Shown in pieces: positions 19,436 through 29,311 of a stretch of DNA of 64,000 nt (position 1 is the stretch's first letter; the number at the start of each line of letters is the position of its first letter). The position numbers were made by a program, and so were the translations under genes. The notes beneath the pieces were generated by a model. It saw only the letters and a program-made list of their open reading frames with translations, was not told the DNA's origin and searched no databases. The stretch comes from Petralouisia muris (GTDB lineage Bacteria > Bacillota > Clostridia > Lachnospirales > Lachnospiraceae), in NCBI RefSeq assembly GCF_004793545.1, contig NZ_SRYA01000004.1, positions 93,686 through 157,685 on the forward strand, given 5' to 3'.

Positions 19436-22400
19436 CTATGAAGAAAATAACTCCTCGAAGTCTTCGGAATCTATTTTCTGTTCTAAGTTCTTATTCAATT
19501 CATCTATAAAATTCTCCAATGTCTGTTTGTCAGCCTCCTTATGTGCAGTTGGTAATTCTCTGGCTATCTCTGACAACAAACGGGCATTCTGCACAATATT
19601 TTCACTCTGCTCCGCTTCCATTTTGTATTTATACAGACATTGCAAAAGAAACGTAAAATAGGAATGCTGACTAATCCATGTATCCCAGTCCTGCGATGTA
19701 TCCTCGTCCTGTATATTCGGCTCGGCTGACGCCTTTTGCAATTCATTTAAAATCTGCTGCGCTTCAGACTGCCCATACCAGACATAGGGATTTCCAGCTA
19801 ATTGTTCAAGTTCCCTGATTACACTCCTATATGTCTCAAGAGACATTCCCTTCTGAAAGTCCGTTTTATTATCATGAAGAATCTTTTTAACACTATTACG
19901 TGTGCGTTTTGCTACCGTTTTGGATACGCCAACATACGTATTTATTAAATCTTTCCAACTTTCATCGGCGTTACTTGTCTTCAATCTCCACTCTTCCTCT
20001 TCTTCCAGAGCCTTTTTGATAAATTTAAGATATCTCTTTATCATCATTTTTAAATAAACAGTTACATTCTCTGCAACTTCTGCATGCCAAAGCATGCCTG
20101 AATCTATTGCTTTTAAAACTTCTGTCTTTCTTTCCAGATTTCTTCTTTCTATATCATCTGTAATCTTTTTCTGCTCTCCATTTTTTTCCACAACATACAA
20201 ATCATTCAAATGAATCTCTTTCCACTTTTCTTCAATTTCATCCTTATCCTGCACTGCCAGAATTCTGTCCAATGTATTTAACAAAATCCGCCGCATCTCC
20301 TTTTTTTCTCCCAAGTTCTCTTCATCCTTGACAACTGCATTTATTTCATCCTCAAATAATCTTAACACAATATTCTGTGTAACAGAACTTGACAGTTGAT
20401 TACGGATATATGCAAATTCCTTCCAAAAAACAGAGTAGTACCTGGCAATCATCTTTGATGTCTTTTTCCCATTTACCTTAGCTGCCGATGAAAAGGCCCT
20501 CCACATAGCAATTACAACACTCTGTTCTAATTCCGCTGTGGCAATCGTCTCCTTAGCCAATGCTTCCGATGATTTATTTTCATATAATCTCAATATTCCA
20601 TCTAAGGGAAGATTTTTATAATATGCCAGATTCAGGATCAAATCTCCCTTCAGCAAAAAGCTGCTGTTTACGTCCTTCAGCTTCATATCTTGCAGCTCCG
20701 GGTATTCTTTTTTCCATTTCTTTAACGCCTCATTTTTCAATTTTGCCTCTTCTGCAGTTTCCCATCTGTAATCGGAAACCTCCATAACCTTTTCCGCTAT
20801 CACAGGATGGAAAAACAAGTCTTTCATTGCTTGATCCTTTAGAACTTTGTAACATCCATCTTCTTTTATCTGTTTTTCATAATGATCCACTTCGTACAGA
20901 AGCCTGGCAGCAAAATCTACCAGAATAAACAGGGAAAACCTTTCTATGGGATCCGCTATATGATACATTTCCTGATATTCTTCCTGGCTTAGTGGATTGT
21001 CCCCTTGAACTTCTAGCCTGGCACTCTTGTAAATAACCGCTCCTGCATTGTCAAAAAACACTTTGCTGTCTGTATTTGTCCCTATATGGAAGAAATTCAA
21101 CTGAATATCATTTCTATATTTGTTATAAATCGGTTTGGAAGAAATAATGGTATCCAACAGCAGTTTCTTTTCCTTGGAATAATCCCTCCCCGGCGCTTTC
21201 TTTTTCTCCGAAATTTCACCTAATACGTTATAGACATTGTTCAGGCCGCGAGAAGTATTGTCAAATAAATGATATGTATATGGCAGATTTTGACTTTCAT
21301 TTTCTTTTTGGCTTCGGCCTTCTGTGTCTTCCTCGATCTCCGCATAACGGAAAAAAGCTGGATCAACCCAACCCTCTAATTTCTGAACCAGCAGCTCTGA
21401 AAGCGTTATTCCCACTTTCTGTCTTCTGTCTCTCTGCTCTTCTGCAGGGGAGGCTTCTTCCGTCTGATTCTCTTCCCCATCCGCAATACAGTAATTTCCC
21501 TTTTCCGCTAAAGACCAAAGTTTAATATTGTACCTGTATGCAGGAGGAATAATTTTTTTCAGATATTCATAAGCAAGCTGCTTTTTGCTGGCAAGCAGCG
21601 TATTGCTGCCCATTTTCTGGTCCAAAATATCCCTGTTCAGCACATTTTCCTGTCTGAGAAAATCCAGGGTCAATGCTTCCTCAAATGTTTCCAAATCCCC
21701 GGAAATGAAAGTGACAATATTTTCATTGGACAGATAAGACAGCAGGGTCTTTACTACATCCGCACACCGATATGTACTTAAATCAATATCGTCTATAAAC
21801 AGAAAAAGGAGGCTGCCGTCTTGCTTCTTTGCATCGACCAGCTCATCAACCAATTCATTAAATTTATTAATAAATTCCGTATCCGAATTAAACACACTGG
21901 TGGAGCGGTTTACATAATCATTCTCCGTCGTGTATTGGCGGATCAAGATATCCCGGTATTCTTTCTGAATATAGGTATACTGTTTAATCACTTCATCATA
22001 TTTTATCCGAAGAACGGTTTTCTTAATGCAGTCTATATTACCTTTTTTCAGCCTTTTTTTCTCTTCCTCGTCCCTTTCCTTTATCACTTCATTCAGCATT
22101 CCCAAAACTGTTGCCATCAGTGTGCCAGATTCCGACATGTTCTCTGGAACGATGATGGGAAGTATAATATCATTCGACGCCCGCTTACTCTTTTCCAGCT
22201 GAACCCGTATGGTCTTTAAAATAGATGTCTTACCGGCTCCCCTGACCCCTATAATTCCTATATTGTTGGTTTTTTGATCTTTATTCCCGCCATTTACTTT
22301 TTGTCCTTCAGCGTCGTCCATGGAGTTTTTTTCCTCACGAAACAGTTCTATCTGATGATAGATCCGTTTGTAGTTTGGCATAATTAATTCGGCCTCTGAA

Positions 22401-22453
22401 TCCGACAGACATCTTGCTCCTATCTTATTTTGGTTTCCCTTTTGTTCACTCAT
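19436..22453 (-). CDS. rdrA: RADAR defence ATPase RdrA
   Basis: The ATPase partner of RdrB, 1005 residues. It carries a P-loop (GVRGAGKTS, residues ~69-77), a Walker B (LLFLFIDDIDLS, ~215-226) and then a long helical C-terminal region, as in RdrA. Motifs and operon order (rdrA first, rdrB second) match the RADAR system described in 2020. GGGGGA lies eight bases before the ATG at 22453, and a good promoter lies at 22637-22665. The C-terminal 800 residues are AT-rich, Lys/Glu-rich and low in complexity in places. The promoter and first ~165 codons exist again at 40.7-41.4 kb in a broken copy. Confidence 0.92.
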   Translation of the reverse strand: MSEQKGNQNKIGARCLSDSEAELIMPNYKRIYHQIELFREEKNSMDDAEGQKVNGGNKDQKTNNIGIIGVRGAGKTSILKTIRVQLEKSKRASNDIILPIIVPENMSESGTLMATVLGMLNEVIKERDEEEKKRLKKGNIDCIKKTVLRIKYDEVIKQYTYIQKEYRDILIRQYTTENDYVNRSTSVFNSDTEFINKFNELVDELVDAKKQDGSLLFLFIDDIDLSTYRCADVVKTLLSYLSNENIVTFISGDLETFEEALTLDFLRQENVLNRDILDQKMGSNTLLASKKQLAYEYLKKIIPPAYRYNIKLWSLAEKGNYCIADGEENQTEEASPAEEQRDRRQKVGITLSELLVQKLEGWVDPAFFRYAEIEEDTEGRSQKENESQNLPYTYHLFDNTSRGLNNVYNVLGEISEKKKAPGRDYSKEKKLLLDTIISSKPIYNKYRNDIQLNFFHIGTNTDSKVFFDNAGAVIYKSARLEVQGDNPLSQEEYQEMYHIADPIERFSLFILVDFAARLLYEVDHYEKQIKEDGCYKVLKDQAMKDLFFHPVIAEKVMEVSDYRWETAEEAKLKNEALKKWKKEYPELQDMKLKDVNSSFLLKGDLILNLAYYKNLPLDGILRLYENKSSEALAKETIATAELEQSVVIAMWRAFSSAAKVNGKKTSKMIARYYSVFWKEFAYIRNQLSSSVTQNIVLRLFEDEINAVVKDEENLGEKKEMRRILLNTLDRILAVQDKDEIEEKWKEIHLNDLYVVEKNGEQKKITDDIERRNLERKTEVLKAIDSGMLWHAEVAENVTVYLKMMIKRYLKFIKKALEEEEEWRLKTSNADESWKDLINTYVGVSKTVAKRTRNSVKKILHDNKTDFQKGMSLETYRSVIRELEQLAGNPYVWYGQSEAQQILNELQKASAEPNIQDEDTSQDWDTWISQHSYFTFLLQCLYKYKMEAEQSENIVQNARLLSEIARELPTAHKEADKQTLENFIDELNKNLEQKIDSEDFEELFSS

Positions 22454-22675
22454 TCTTATTCCCCCTTATACTTTTCCCTTGGTTTTCTCTTTCAACCGGC
22501 AAACAGAACATATTTCACCAATTCCTGCCCTGACTTTATGCCTGATGACTTTGAAGCTCCTGCCCCAAGCATATCATAAAATTTCCCAGTCTGTATCATG
22601 CTCATTTTAATTTTCTATGCAAACTGTAATATGTATATTATATTTCATTCTTTTCATAAAGTAAACAATTTATAT
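21969..22675 (-). repeat. Direct repeat, intact copy: rdrA promoter and 5' coding region
   Basis: This stretch is almost identical to 40682-41370 in the same orientation, covering the promoter, the leader and about the first 165 codons of rdrA. Similarity begins at ATATAGGTATAC and ends at AAACAATTTAT, then both sequences diverge. The two copies enclose about 18 kb with the agr and RiPP genes. Confidence 0.9.
22637..22665 (-). promoter_or_regulatory. rdrA promoter
   Basis: On the minus strand TTTACT (-35) and TATAAT (-10) are 17 bases apart, with a leader of about 180 bases before the rdrA ATG. The same elements and spacing are kept in the duplicate at 41333-41361, which supports their being real. 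Confidence 0.75.
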
Positions 22676-22708
22676 GATTACTCCGGCGGTTAAATATCAA
22701 TGAATTTT

Positions 22709-22735
22709 GCAGATATCGAAAACCAGGATATCTGC
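22709..22735. repeat. Short perfect inverted repeat upstream of rdrA
   Basis: GCAGATATC and GATATCTGC are separated by nine bases. There is no T-run on either side, so it is not a clear terminator. It lies between the end of the ABC exporter gene and the rdrA promoter and is absent beside the duplicate copy. Confidence 0.4.
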
Positions 22736-22799
22736 CATTCTAAAGATGACGTTCATAGCTAACTGATGCTCTGCATAAGGTCTACTGCATCCACAGTGA

Positions 22800-24209
22800 C
22801 TATCCGCTCATTACCAGACATTTGCCGTTTTCCAAACAATACACTCGATCCATGCCTTCTAAATGCTCCCGATTATGGGTAATTACAATCAGCGTCTTCC
22901 CTTCTGTCTGATGTATCAAAAAATCATGCAGCTGGGCGTCGGATTCCCCGTCATACCCGGCTGTCGCTTCATCCAGAACAATAATGGGCGCCTCCTTTGC
23001 CATGGCCCGGGCCACCGCAATCTTCTTCCGCTCGCCCCCTGACAGCATAGAGCCGTTCTGGCCAATGACGCTGTCTTCCTTCTTTGGCAGTTTTGCAATA
23101 AATTTATCTGCGCCGCTTTTTTCACAGGCCTTGAGGAACGCTTCCTGATCCGTCCGAGAATCCAAATCAATGTTTTCCCTTACAGTTTTGCTGAACAGGT
23201 AAGGAGCCTGATCCATCTTTAATTTTCCCGCGTCGGGCTCTTCCTCCAGCTCAAAGATCTGGAACAGCCGTTTGGCGGAAGGGATGATTGTGGAAAAAAA
23301 TATTCGAAGATTCAGCAAAGCCATAATCGGGTTGGTCACATAACCGCTGTAGGAAATAAAAGCGAACACTCCGCCTAACGACAGGCGGCCCTCTATGATC
23401 TGCATTCCTCCCAGAATATACAAAAGCCCAGTGACGCCCCAGCTTAACGCCGCCTCAATGCTGTTGTTTACGCTCTCCAACAACGCTTCCTTTTGATGCA
23501 GGTTCAGCAATTCCTGCTGCCGCCTTTGGAATTCCTCCCACCGCTTCTGGTAAAGGCCCCACAATTTTATTTCCTTAATTCCGCCCACATTTTCACTGAA
23601 CCATCCCGTGAAATCGCTTAACTTCTCCAGACGCTCTTGGGTCCATTTCCTTGTCTTTTTGGAAAACAGGCTGACAATCGCGCACTTTACCGGCACAATC
23701 AGCATTACAATAAGAGTCAGCCTCCAGCTTATGACAAACAGCCCCACCAGGCTGCTGGCAATACGGAAAAGGTATTCAATGGCAAACCCGAAAAACCGAT
23801 CTGTGATCAAAGCGGCGTTTGATGTGTCCACGCGCATATTGTCTATAATCTCCGCGCTGCTCTTTTCCGTAAAATAAGATATTTTTAAACGCATCAGCTT
23901 TTGGAATCCCCGGGAAATCAAAGAAAAATAGAACGCGTTATGGATACGCACAAACATCCAGGACTGCAGCAAAGATATAAGCTCTCCCGCAACGACCAAC
24001 AGAAATATAAGGAGCGTCATCTTTACCGTTGCCGAAAGATTCATTTCCAGAAGCCCCTGATCCGTCAGCCTGCTAATCAGCAAGGGCTGTAAAAAAACAA
24101 TGCCGGAAGAAGCAATCAGACACAGTAAAATGGCGGCCAGGTATAATTTATAGGGTTTCAGCAGCGCCAACAGTTTTCCTAAATAATAAGAATCTTTCCT
24201 TTTGTTCAT
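22800..24209 (-). CDS. ABC exporter (membrane plus ATPase domain) with an internal deletion removing Walker A
   Basis: A fused ABC exporter half of 469 residues, where 560-590 is usual. The membrane domain is complete: six segments, first at about residues 19-36, ending with the helix before the ATPase domain (SAKRLFQIFELEEEP). The ATPase part then jumps from PDAGKLKM straight to DQAPYLFSKTVRENI, which is the Q-loop region. The A-loop and Walker A are missing, while the signature motif (LSGGERKKIAVARAMA), Walker B (IIVLDEAT) and switch His (VITHNREH) remain. The reading frame is intact, so an in-frame loss of roughly 85-90 codons is inferred. It is last in the leftward peptide cluster and could have exported the product, but is unlikely to hydrolyse ATP alone. 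Confidence 0.85.
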   Translation of the reverse strand: MNKRKDSYYLGKLLALLKPYKLYLAAILLCLIASSGIVFLQPLLISRLTDQGLLEMNLSATVKMTLLIFLLVVAGELISLLQSWMFVRIHNAFYFSLISRGFQKLMRLKISYFTEKSSAEIIDNMRVDTSNAALITDRFFGFAIEYLFRIASSLVGLFVISWRLTLIVMLIVPVKCAIVSLFSKKTRKWTQERLEKLSDFTGWFSENVGGIKEIKLWGLYQKRWEEFQRRQQELLNLHQKEALLESVNNSIEAALSWGVTGLLYILGGMQIIEGRLSLGGVFAFISYSGYVTNPIMALLNLRIFFSTIIPSAKRLFQIFELEEEPDAGKLKMDQAPYLFSKTVRENIDLDSRTDQEAFLKACEKSGADKFIAKLPKKEDSVIGQNGSMLSGGERKKIAVARAMAKEAPIIVLDEATAGYDGESDAQLHDFLIHQTEGKTLIVITHNREHLEGMDRVYCLENGKCLVMSG

Positions 24210-24225
24210 TCTAAAACCTCATCTC

Positions 24226-25380
24226 CTACAAAATCTTCCGAACAATCCATTCAGCCAGATTCCTGTCCTTTTTATCATCAAGCGCAATGATTTGATCCAT
24301 TCCCTTCATAAATTCCGGATCCGCGCTGTGTTCTTCCATAAAAAAAATGATTAAGCCGTTATTTCTGAAATATAAGCTGTAATAATGCAGATCCTCCTGG
24401 ACTTTACTAAGGGACAGCGGAAAAATGTTTTTTTCAAAGCTGTTCTTCTTTTCCCAGTCGGCTGCGCAGATGCAGGAATAACCCTTTTCCTCAAACCGCA
24501 GCACAATATCTTCCAATGCCGATTTGAGTTTTTCCTCTATGCTTTCCTGGTAAACCACCGTTATTTTCGGTATTGGATCCTCTATGTAAGACATCGGAGA
24601 CGGAATTTTGCCTTCCACAGTATGGCCCGCCTGGCGGTTGGCAAAGCAGAATGGAACTTCACTGGCAAAACCTCCGTTTTCCAAAAAACATTCCAAAATC
24701 TCCGTTTTCCCCATTTTTCCATTCCTCTGTAACATGGAACATATAAACGCGGCTATGTAAGGCAGCGCAACGCTATTGGACACCCCATACTCCTCCCCCA
24801 GCCATTCACTGTATCGCTCCATCACACAGGAAGTTTCATAATTCCCTTCCAAATCTATGCCGTCCTTCGGATCCCGAATGGCTTTTATTCCATAAACATC
24901 GCCTTTTTTTACGCCGATTGCACCCTCATAACAGGCAGGATAAGTAATCTCAAAAGCGTTGGAAGCCGCTGCAAGCAGTATGGTTCCCTGATCCTTCGCC
25001 CTATTCAGAAACGGCAGGAGCCTTTTCGCATACGCCGGAATCTTTACGCCGATGCTCATCAAAACCACATCCATCTTTTTGACCACGCACCACTTCAGCG
25101 CAGCGCAGAACTCACTAAGCTCCTGGCCGCGGTTCCGGTTCAGGATGGAAACGCTGAATATACGGCAATCCGCAGCATGGTTTTTTTCCAAAAATTCCAG
25201 CAAAAGAGCCGTGCACAGCGTGCCATGGGATTCCAGTTCCCCCTCCGGCTCAAGAAACTGGGGAACGCAGGTTCCGTCCAGAACTTGCCGGCAGTCCACT
25301 GCAGCTTTTTTATGGGGCAGAAGAATTTCTAACAATTCCCCGTTCACTCCGTTGTCAATGACCGCTATTTTTAATTTCAA
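24226..25380 (-). CDS. Subtilisin-like (S8) serine protease of the RiPP cluster
   Basis: A peptidase of about 385 residues with the S8 triad in order: Asp in KIAVIDNGVN, His in SHGTLCTALLLEF, the oxyanion Asn in AAASNAFEITYP and the nucleophile Ser in VSNSVALPYIAAF. No signal peptide or propeptide is apparent, so it may act inside the cell, probably trimming the leader of the Cys-rich peptide; S8 proteases are found in related clostridial clusters. There is no ATG near the fold start. TTG at 25380 is chosen because AAGGGA lies just upstream; a TTG at 25434 would add 18 residues. About 120 C-terminal residues have no assigned role. Confidence 0.75.
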   Translation of the reverse strand: MKLKIAVIDNGVNGELLEILLPHKKAAVDCRQVLDGTCVPQFLEPEGELESHGTLCTALLLEFLEKNHAADCRIFSVSILNRNRGQELSEFCAALKWCVVKKMDVVLMSIGVKIPAYAKRLLPFLNRAKDQGTILLAAASNAFEITYPACYEGAIGVKKGDVYGIKAIRDPKDGIDLEGNYETSCVMERYSEWLGEEYGVSNSVALPYIAAFICSMLQRNGKMGKTEILECFLENGGFASEVPFCFANRQAGHTVEGKIPSPMSYIEDPIPKITVVYQESIEEKLKSALEDIVLRFEEKGYSCICAADWEKKNSFEKNIFPLSLSKVQEDLHYYSLYFRNNGLIIFFMEEHSADPEFMKGMDQIIALDDKKDRNLAEWIVRKIL

Positions 25381-25443
25381 TGACAGTCCCTTCTTTCCAC
25401 GTATACACAGGCAATCCCTGCAGCCCTGCCACAAAACTGTTTG

Positions 25444-27303
25444 CTATTCTTCTTCTCGCATACCCAGCAATTGAATCGGATTCACCTTTAAGTTCCTCCC
25501 GATCAAAAGCAGGGACATTGCAAACATGCCCAGCACTTCCGTACTTACCGCAAAAACAATGCTGTTCCTTACAATGTCCTGGTTTGCGGCCACAGACAAT
25601 TCCTCATCTTCATTCCCTACAATCCCTTTGGAATACATGGCGCTGAAATAATCCTCCTCCAGGGACGCAGCCTTCAGCATCCTTTCATTGGCGATTCCCC
25701 CAACGGCTCCTCCCATGCAGGCGGCAATCATTGTGAGAATCATAATCCCTGTCAGCAGCGACGTCCTGCATTCCCTCCGGGACATTCCCAACGCCCGTTC
25801 AATGGCGGTGCGCCTTCTCTGCCTGATAATGGCAGAGTACAGTAAGAATGCGCCGCTTGCAATCACCGACACAAAACCCACCAGGAATATGATGACGGCT
25901 ATGGTCTGCAGGTTATTCATCTGGGAAGCGAAACGCTCATATCCTTTGTCATCGAAAGTCACTTCCAGAAGGGAAGACTCCGGAAGTTTGGAGAATTCCT
26001 TATAAAAATCATTGATTCCGCCGTTCTCTATCTGGAAAGACGCATTGTATCCCCGCATGGGGCCTTCTGCAATGACATTCCTTACATCCTCTTCTGGAAC
26101 GGATGCGCTTGGGATGATGATTTCATCCGACGCAAACTCATGCAGACTCTCGCCTCCTGTGGATTGGACGGAATAAATACCCTTAATGGCATAATCCGCT
26201 TCATAAAACACATCGCACTTCCCACCTTCCGGAGTTAAAATGTCTGTCCGGAACATTCCGGCTATCATCCCGCCTGTAGATATAACATTCTCCATCGTTG
26301 AACATTTCGCGTCTGTAAAATACATTTGCAGCCTGATTTTCTGCCCTATTTGGAGATTATTTAATTTGGCGAACGTCTGGGAAACCAGGCACGCCTTGGA
26401 ACCATCGCTATATTCTTCCGGGCTGATATCCTCCCCTTCTGCAACAGCGGCCCGGCCCTCATGAAAGGGACTTAAAAGCTCCGTGCCGGCTGTTGGCGTA
26501 ACAGGCACCGCCCTACACGACAGTTTCTCTATTTCATCAATGAAATTTCCCCACATTGCGCCTATGTCCGTGCTCCGGAAATCAGCATCCATTTCTCCCC
26601 AGTCAAGCGTCCGCTCCTTACCCAATGATATTGTTATTGGGACATATTCAACGACGCCTGCTTCCTTTGAATGCTTATCCATAACATTCCACATTGAAAA
26701 GGCGATATACCTTTTTCCAGCCCCTAAAGGCTCTGGATTTTCCTTATAATGATCGCAAAAAGTAATTGTTTTTCCCACCAGAGACGGATTCCCATCTCCC
26801 CAATAAACTTTTTTCACTTCCACTTCCACCGGACCGTCTGGAACACAGTCTTCCAATGGGGAAAATTCCATCACCAAAGCACTGCCGCTTACATCACTTG
26901 CTCCTCCCGCAACGCTGGCTCCGTATGGCGTGATAAAGTCAGGGGAAACAGCGCCATAAAAGGGCCGTTTCTCTAATTCATGTATATATGCAACATCAAG
27001 ATGATTCAAGATGTCCTCATCCAATATCTGAGTATAGTTTGAGCTTTCTGTCATCTTGTACTTCTGCAATGCGGCATCCCATCTCTTATCCATTGTCATG
27101 CTGTCCGGTTTTTGGGTCACAGTCCCAACGGTAGTGAAACTGTCTTTCATCCGGTGGATGTTATCCTGAACCCCCATCCACAGGCTGCATCCTAATGTGA
27201 AGAAAACAGTGCCAAGCATAATAATGCAGAAAAATAAAATGCTCATCCACTTTTTCCGGAATAATTGTTTCATGCTGTTTTTCATACAATCATTTTTAAT
27301 CAT
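25444..27303 (-). CDS. FtsX/MacB-like ABC permease, paralogue 1
   Basis: A large membrane protein of ~619 residues. One N-terminal membrane segment (ILFFCIIMLGTVFFTLG, near residue 30) is followed by an external domain of about 400 residues and then three membrane segments at the C-terminus with the FtsX-like patch TAIERALGMSRRECR. This is the layout of FtsX/MacB permeases in peptide export or immunity. It is the first of three tandem paralogues, and the ATPase that energises it is most likely the one at 35232. The ATG at 27303 is preferred over the GTG at 27312. Its C-terminal half is nearly identical to paralogue 3. Confidence 0.85.
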   Translation of the reverse strand: MIKNDCMKNSMKQLFRKKWMSILFFCIIMLGTVFFTLGCSLWMGVQDNIHRMKDSFTTVGTVTQKPDSMTMDKRWDAALQKYKMTESSNYTQILDEDILNHLDVAYIHELEKRPFYGAVSPDFITPYGASVAGGASDVSGSALVMEFSPLEDCVPDGPVEVEVKKVYWGDGNPSLVGKTITFCDHYKENPEPLGAGKRYIAFSMWNVMDKHSKEAGVVEYVPITISLGKERTLDWGEMDADFRSTDIGAMWGNFIDEIEKLSCRAVPVTPTAGTELLSPFHEGRAAVAEGEDISPEEYSDGSKACLVSQTFAKLNNLQIGQKIRLQMYFTDAKCSTMENVISTGGMIAGMFRTDILTPEGGKCDVFYEADYAIKGIYSVQSTGGESLHEFASDEIIIPSASVPEEDVRNVIAEGPMRGYNASFQIENGGINDFYKEFSKLPESSLLEVTFDDKGYERFASQMNNLQTIAVIIFLVGFVSVIASGAFLLYSAIIRQRRRTAIERALGMSRRECRTSLLTGIMILTMIAACMGGAVGGIANERMLKAASLEEDYFSAMYSKGIVGNEDEELSVAANQDIVRNSIVFAVSTEVLGMFAMSLLLIGRNLKVNPIQLLGMREEE

Positions 27304-27328
27304 CTTTATCACGCTTCTCTCACAATGC

Positions 27329-29164
27329 CTATTCTTCCTCCCTCACGCCCAACAATTGAATTGGATTCACCTTTAAGTTCCTCCCGATCAAAAACAGAGA
27401 CATTGCAAACACGCCCAGCACTTCTGCGCTAACTGCAAATACAATGCTGTTCCTTACAATATTCTGGTTAACAGCTATAGACATTTCTTCGTCTTTATTC
27501 CCTGCAATCCCCTTGGAATACATGGAACTGAAATAATCTTCCTCCAGAGACGCCGTATTCAGCATCTTTTCATTGGCGATTCCCCCAATGGTTCCTCCAA
27601 CACAGGCGGCAATGATGGTCAAAAGCATAATTCCCGTCAGCAGGGATGCCTTGCATTCCCTCCGGGACATTCCCAATGCCCGTTCAATGGCGGTGCGCTT
27701 TCTCTGTTTGATAATGGCCGAATACAGTAAAAATGCGCTGCTGGCCACCACTGACACGAAACCCACCAGGAATATAATGATGGCTATGGTCTGCATGTTG
27801 TTCATCTGGGAAGCAAAACGCTCATATCCTTTGTCATCAAAAGTTATTTCCAGAAGGGAAGATTCCGGAAGCTTGGAGAACTCCTTGTAAAAGTCGTTGA
27901 TTCCTCCATTTTCTATCTGAAACGATGCGTTATAGCCCTGCATGGGGCCTTCTGCAATGACATTCCTGACCTTCTCTTCTGGAACGGATGCGCTTGGAAT
28001 GATAATTTCATCTGTCACTAGTTCATACAGATTCCATCCTGCTGAATTATATAAATATATCCCTTTAATGATATAATCCGATTCAAAAAACACATCATAT
28101 TTTTGCCCTTCGGGAGTTAAAATATCCAGCCGAGACATTCCTCCACCTTCTGATGCCACCAATACGTTAGAATTTTCATAATCTGTAAAAAACATTTGTA
28201 ATTTAACTTTATCCCCTACTTTGAGATTATTTAATTTGGCAAACGTCTGGGAAATCAGACATACCTTTGAGCCGTCTTCATACTCATCGCCGCTGATGGC
28301 TTCTCCTTCCACGATAGAGGCCTGTCCGTCATGAAAAGGGCTTAAAAGTTCAATATTTTCTGTCGGTGTGACCGGCACTGTTTCAAATGTCAATTTGTTT
28401 AATTCATCAATAAGATTCTGCCATACCGCTCCTTCTTCCGTATTCCAAAAACCTGCGCTTACTTCCTGCCAGCGCAGCGATGGTTTCCAGTCTGGAAAAA
28501 CTGCCGCTGGAACATATTCCAAGGGATATTCTTCCTCTATACGGGTATCGCCATAAATATTCATTCCCAGAAACGCAATATATGTCTTACCTGCTTCTAA
28601 TGGCTCCGTCTCTTCCCTGTAATGGTCACAAAACCAAATCTCCTTTCCAACCATGGAAGGCTCCCCATCTCCCCAATAAACATTTTTTATCTCTACCTTC
28701 ACCGGAGAGCTTGGGAGACTGTTTTCAAGAGGTGAAAATTCCACTAATGATGAAGTGGAGCCGGCGCCATCCCTTGTTAATGCGCCTGTGATAAAATCAG
28801 GGGAAACCGCACCGTAAAACGGCCTGCGTTCCACTTTGTTTATATATGTAACGTCCAAGCTGTTTAATAACTCTTCATCCAGAATCTGCGTATAACTTGC
28901 TCTTTCCGTTATTTTATATTTTTGCAGTTCCGCATCCCATTCTTGCTCCGTCACCATGCTGTCCGGCTTCTGCGTCACAGTCCCTATGGTGGTAAAGCTA
29001 TCCTTCATCTGGTTTATGGAATCCTGGACCCCCATCCACAAACTGCATCCTAATGTGAAGAAAACAGTTCCAAGCATAATAATGCAGAAAAATAAAATGC
29101 TCATCCACTTTTTCCGAAACAATTGTTTTATGCTGTTTTTCAAATAATCATTTTTCCTTATCAT
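27329..29164 (-). CDS. FtsX/MacB-like ABC permease, paralogue 2
   Basis: 611 residues with the same layout as its neighbours: one N-terminal membrane segment, a ~400-residue external domain, three C-terminal membrane segments and the TAIERALGMSRREC patch. The external domain differs from paralogue 1 in blocks, while its N-terminal half closely matches paralogue 3. The ATG at 29164 has GAAGGCG upstream. Three such proteins beside one peptide cluster suggest self-immunity or resistance to more than one peptide form, or assembly as a mixed permease. The function is inferred from architecture and position. Confidence 0.85.
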   Translation of the reverse strand: MIRKNDYLKNSIKQLFRKKWMSILFFCIIMLGTVFFTLGCSLWMGVQDSINQMKDSFTTIGTVTQKPDSMVTEQEWDAELQKYKITERASYTQILDEELLNSLDVTYINKVERRPFYGAVSPDFITGALTRDGAGSTSSLVEFSPLENSLPSSPVKVEIKNVYWGDGEPSMVGKEIWFCDHYREETEPLEAGKTYIAFLGMNIYGDTRIEEEYPLEYVPAAVFPDWKPSLRWQEVSAGFWNTEEGAVWQNLIDELNKLTFETVPVTPTENIELLSPFHDGQASIVEGEAISGDEYEDGSKVCLISQTFAKLNNLKVGDKVKLQMFFTDYENSNVLVASEGGGMSRLDILTPEGQKYDVFFESDYIIKGIYLYNSAGWNLYELVTDEIIIPSASVPEEKVRNVIAEGPMQGYNASFQIENGGINDFYKEFSKLPESSLLEITFDDKGYERFASQMNNMQTIAIIIFLVGFVSVVASSAFLLYSAIIKQRKRTAIERALGMSRRECKASLLTGIMLLTIIAACVGGTIGGIANEKMLNTASLEEDYFSSMYSKGIAGNKDEEMSIAVNQNIVRNSIVFAVSAEVLGVFAMSLFLIGRNLKVNPIQLLGVREEE

Positions 29165-29311
29165 AATTACGCCTTCTCTATTCTTTTACAGTTTATCTAC
29201 CGTCTGTACAAAAAGATTTTTCTTTCCATTAACTTTTCAATGATAAAATAGCATATATCTTGTCGGTTGCCCAGGCACCTACACAACAAAAACCCGAACC
29301 ACAAATTCCTT

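Noticed and set aside
23608..23877. Plus-strand frames inside the ABC exporter and similar opposite-strand frames elsewhere
   Set aside because: They overlap well-supported genes on the other strand, have no ribosome-binding sites and show no protein family features.
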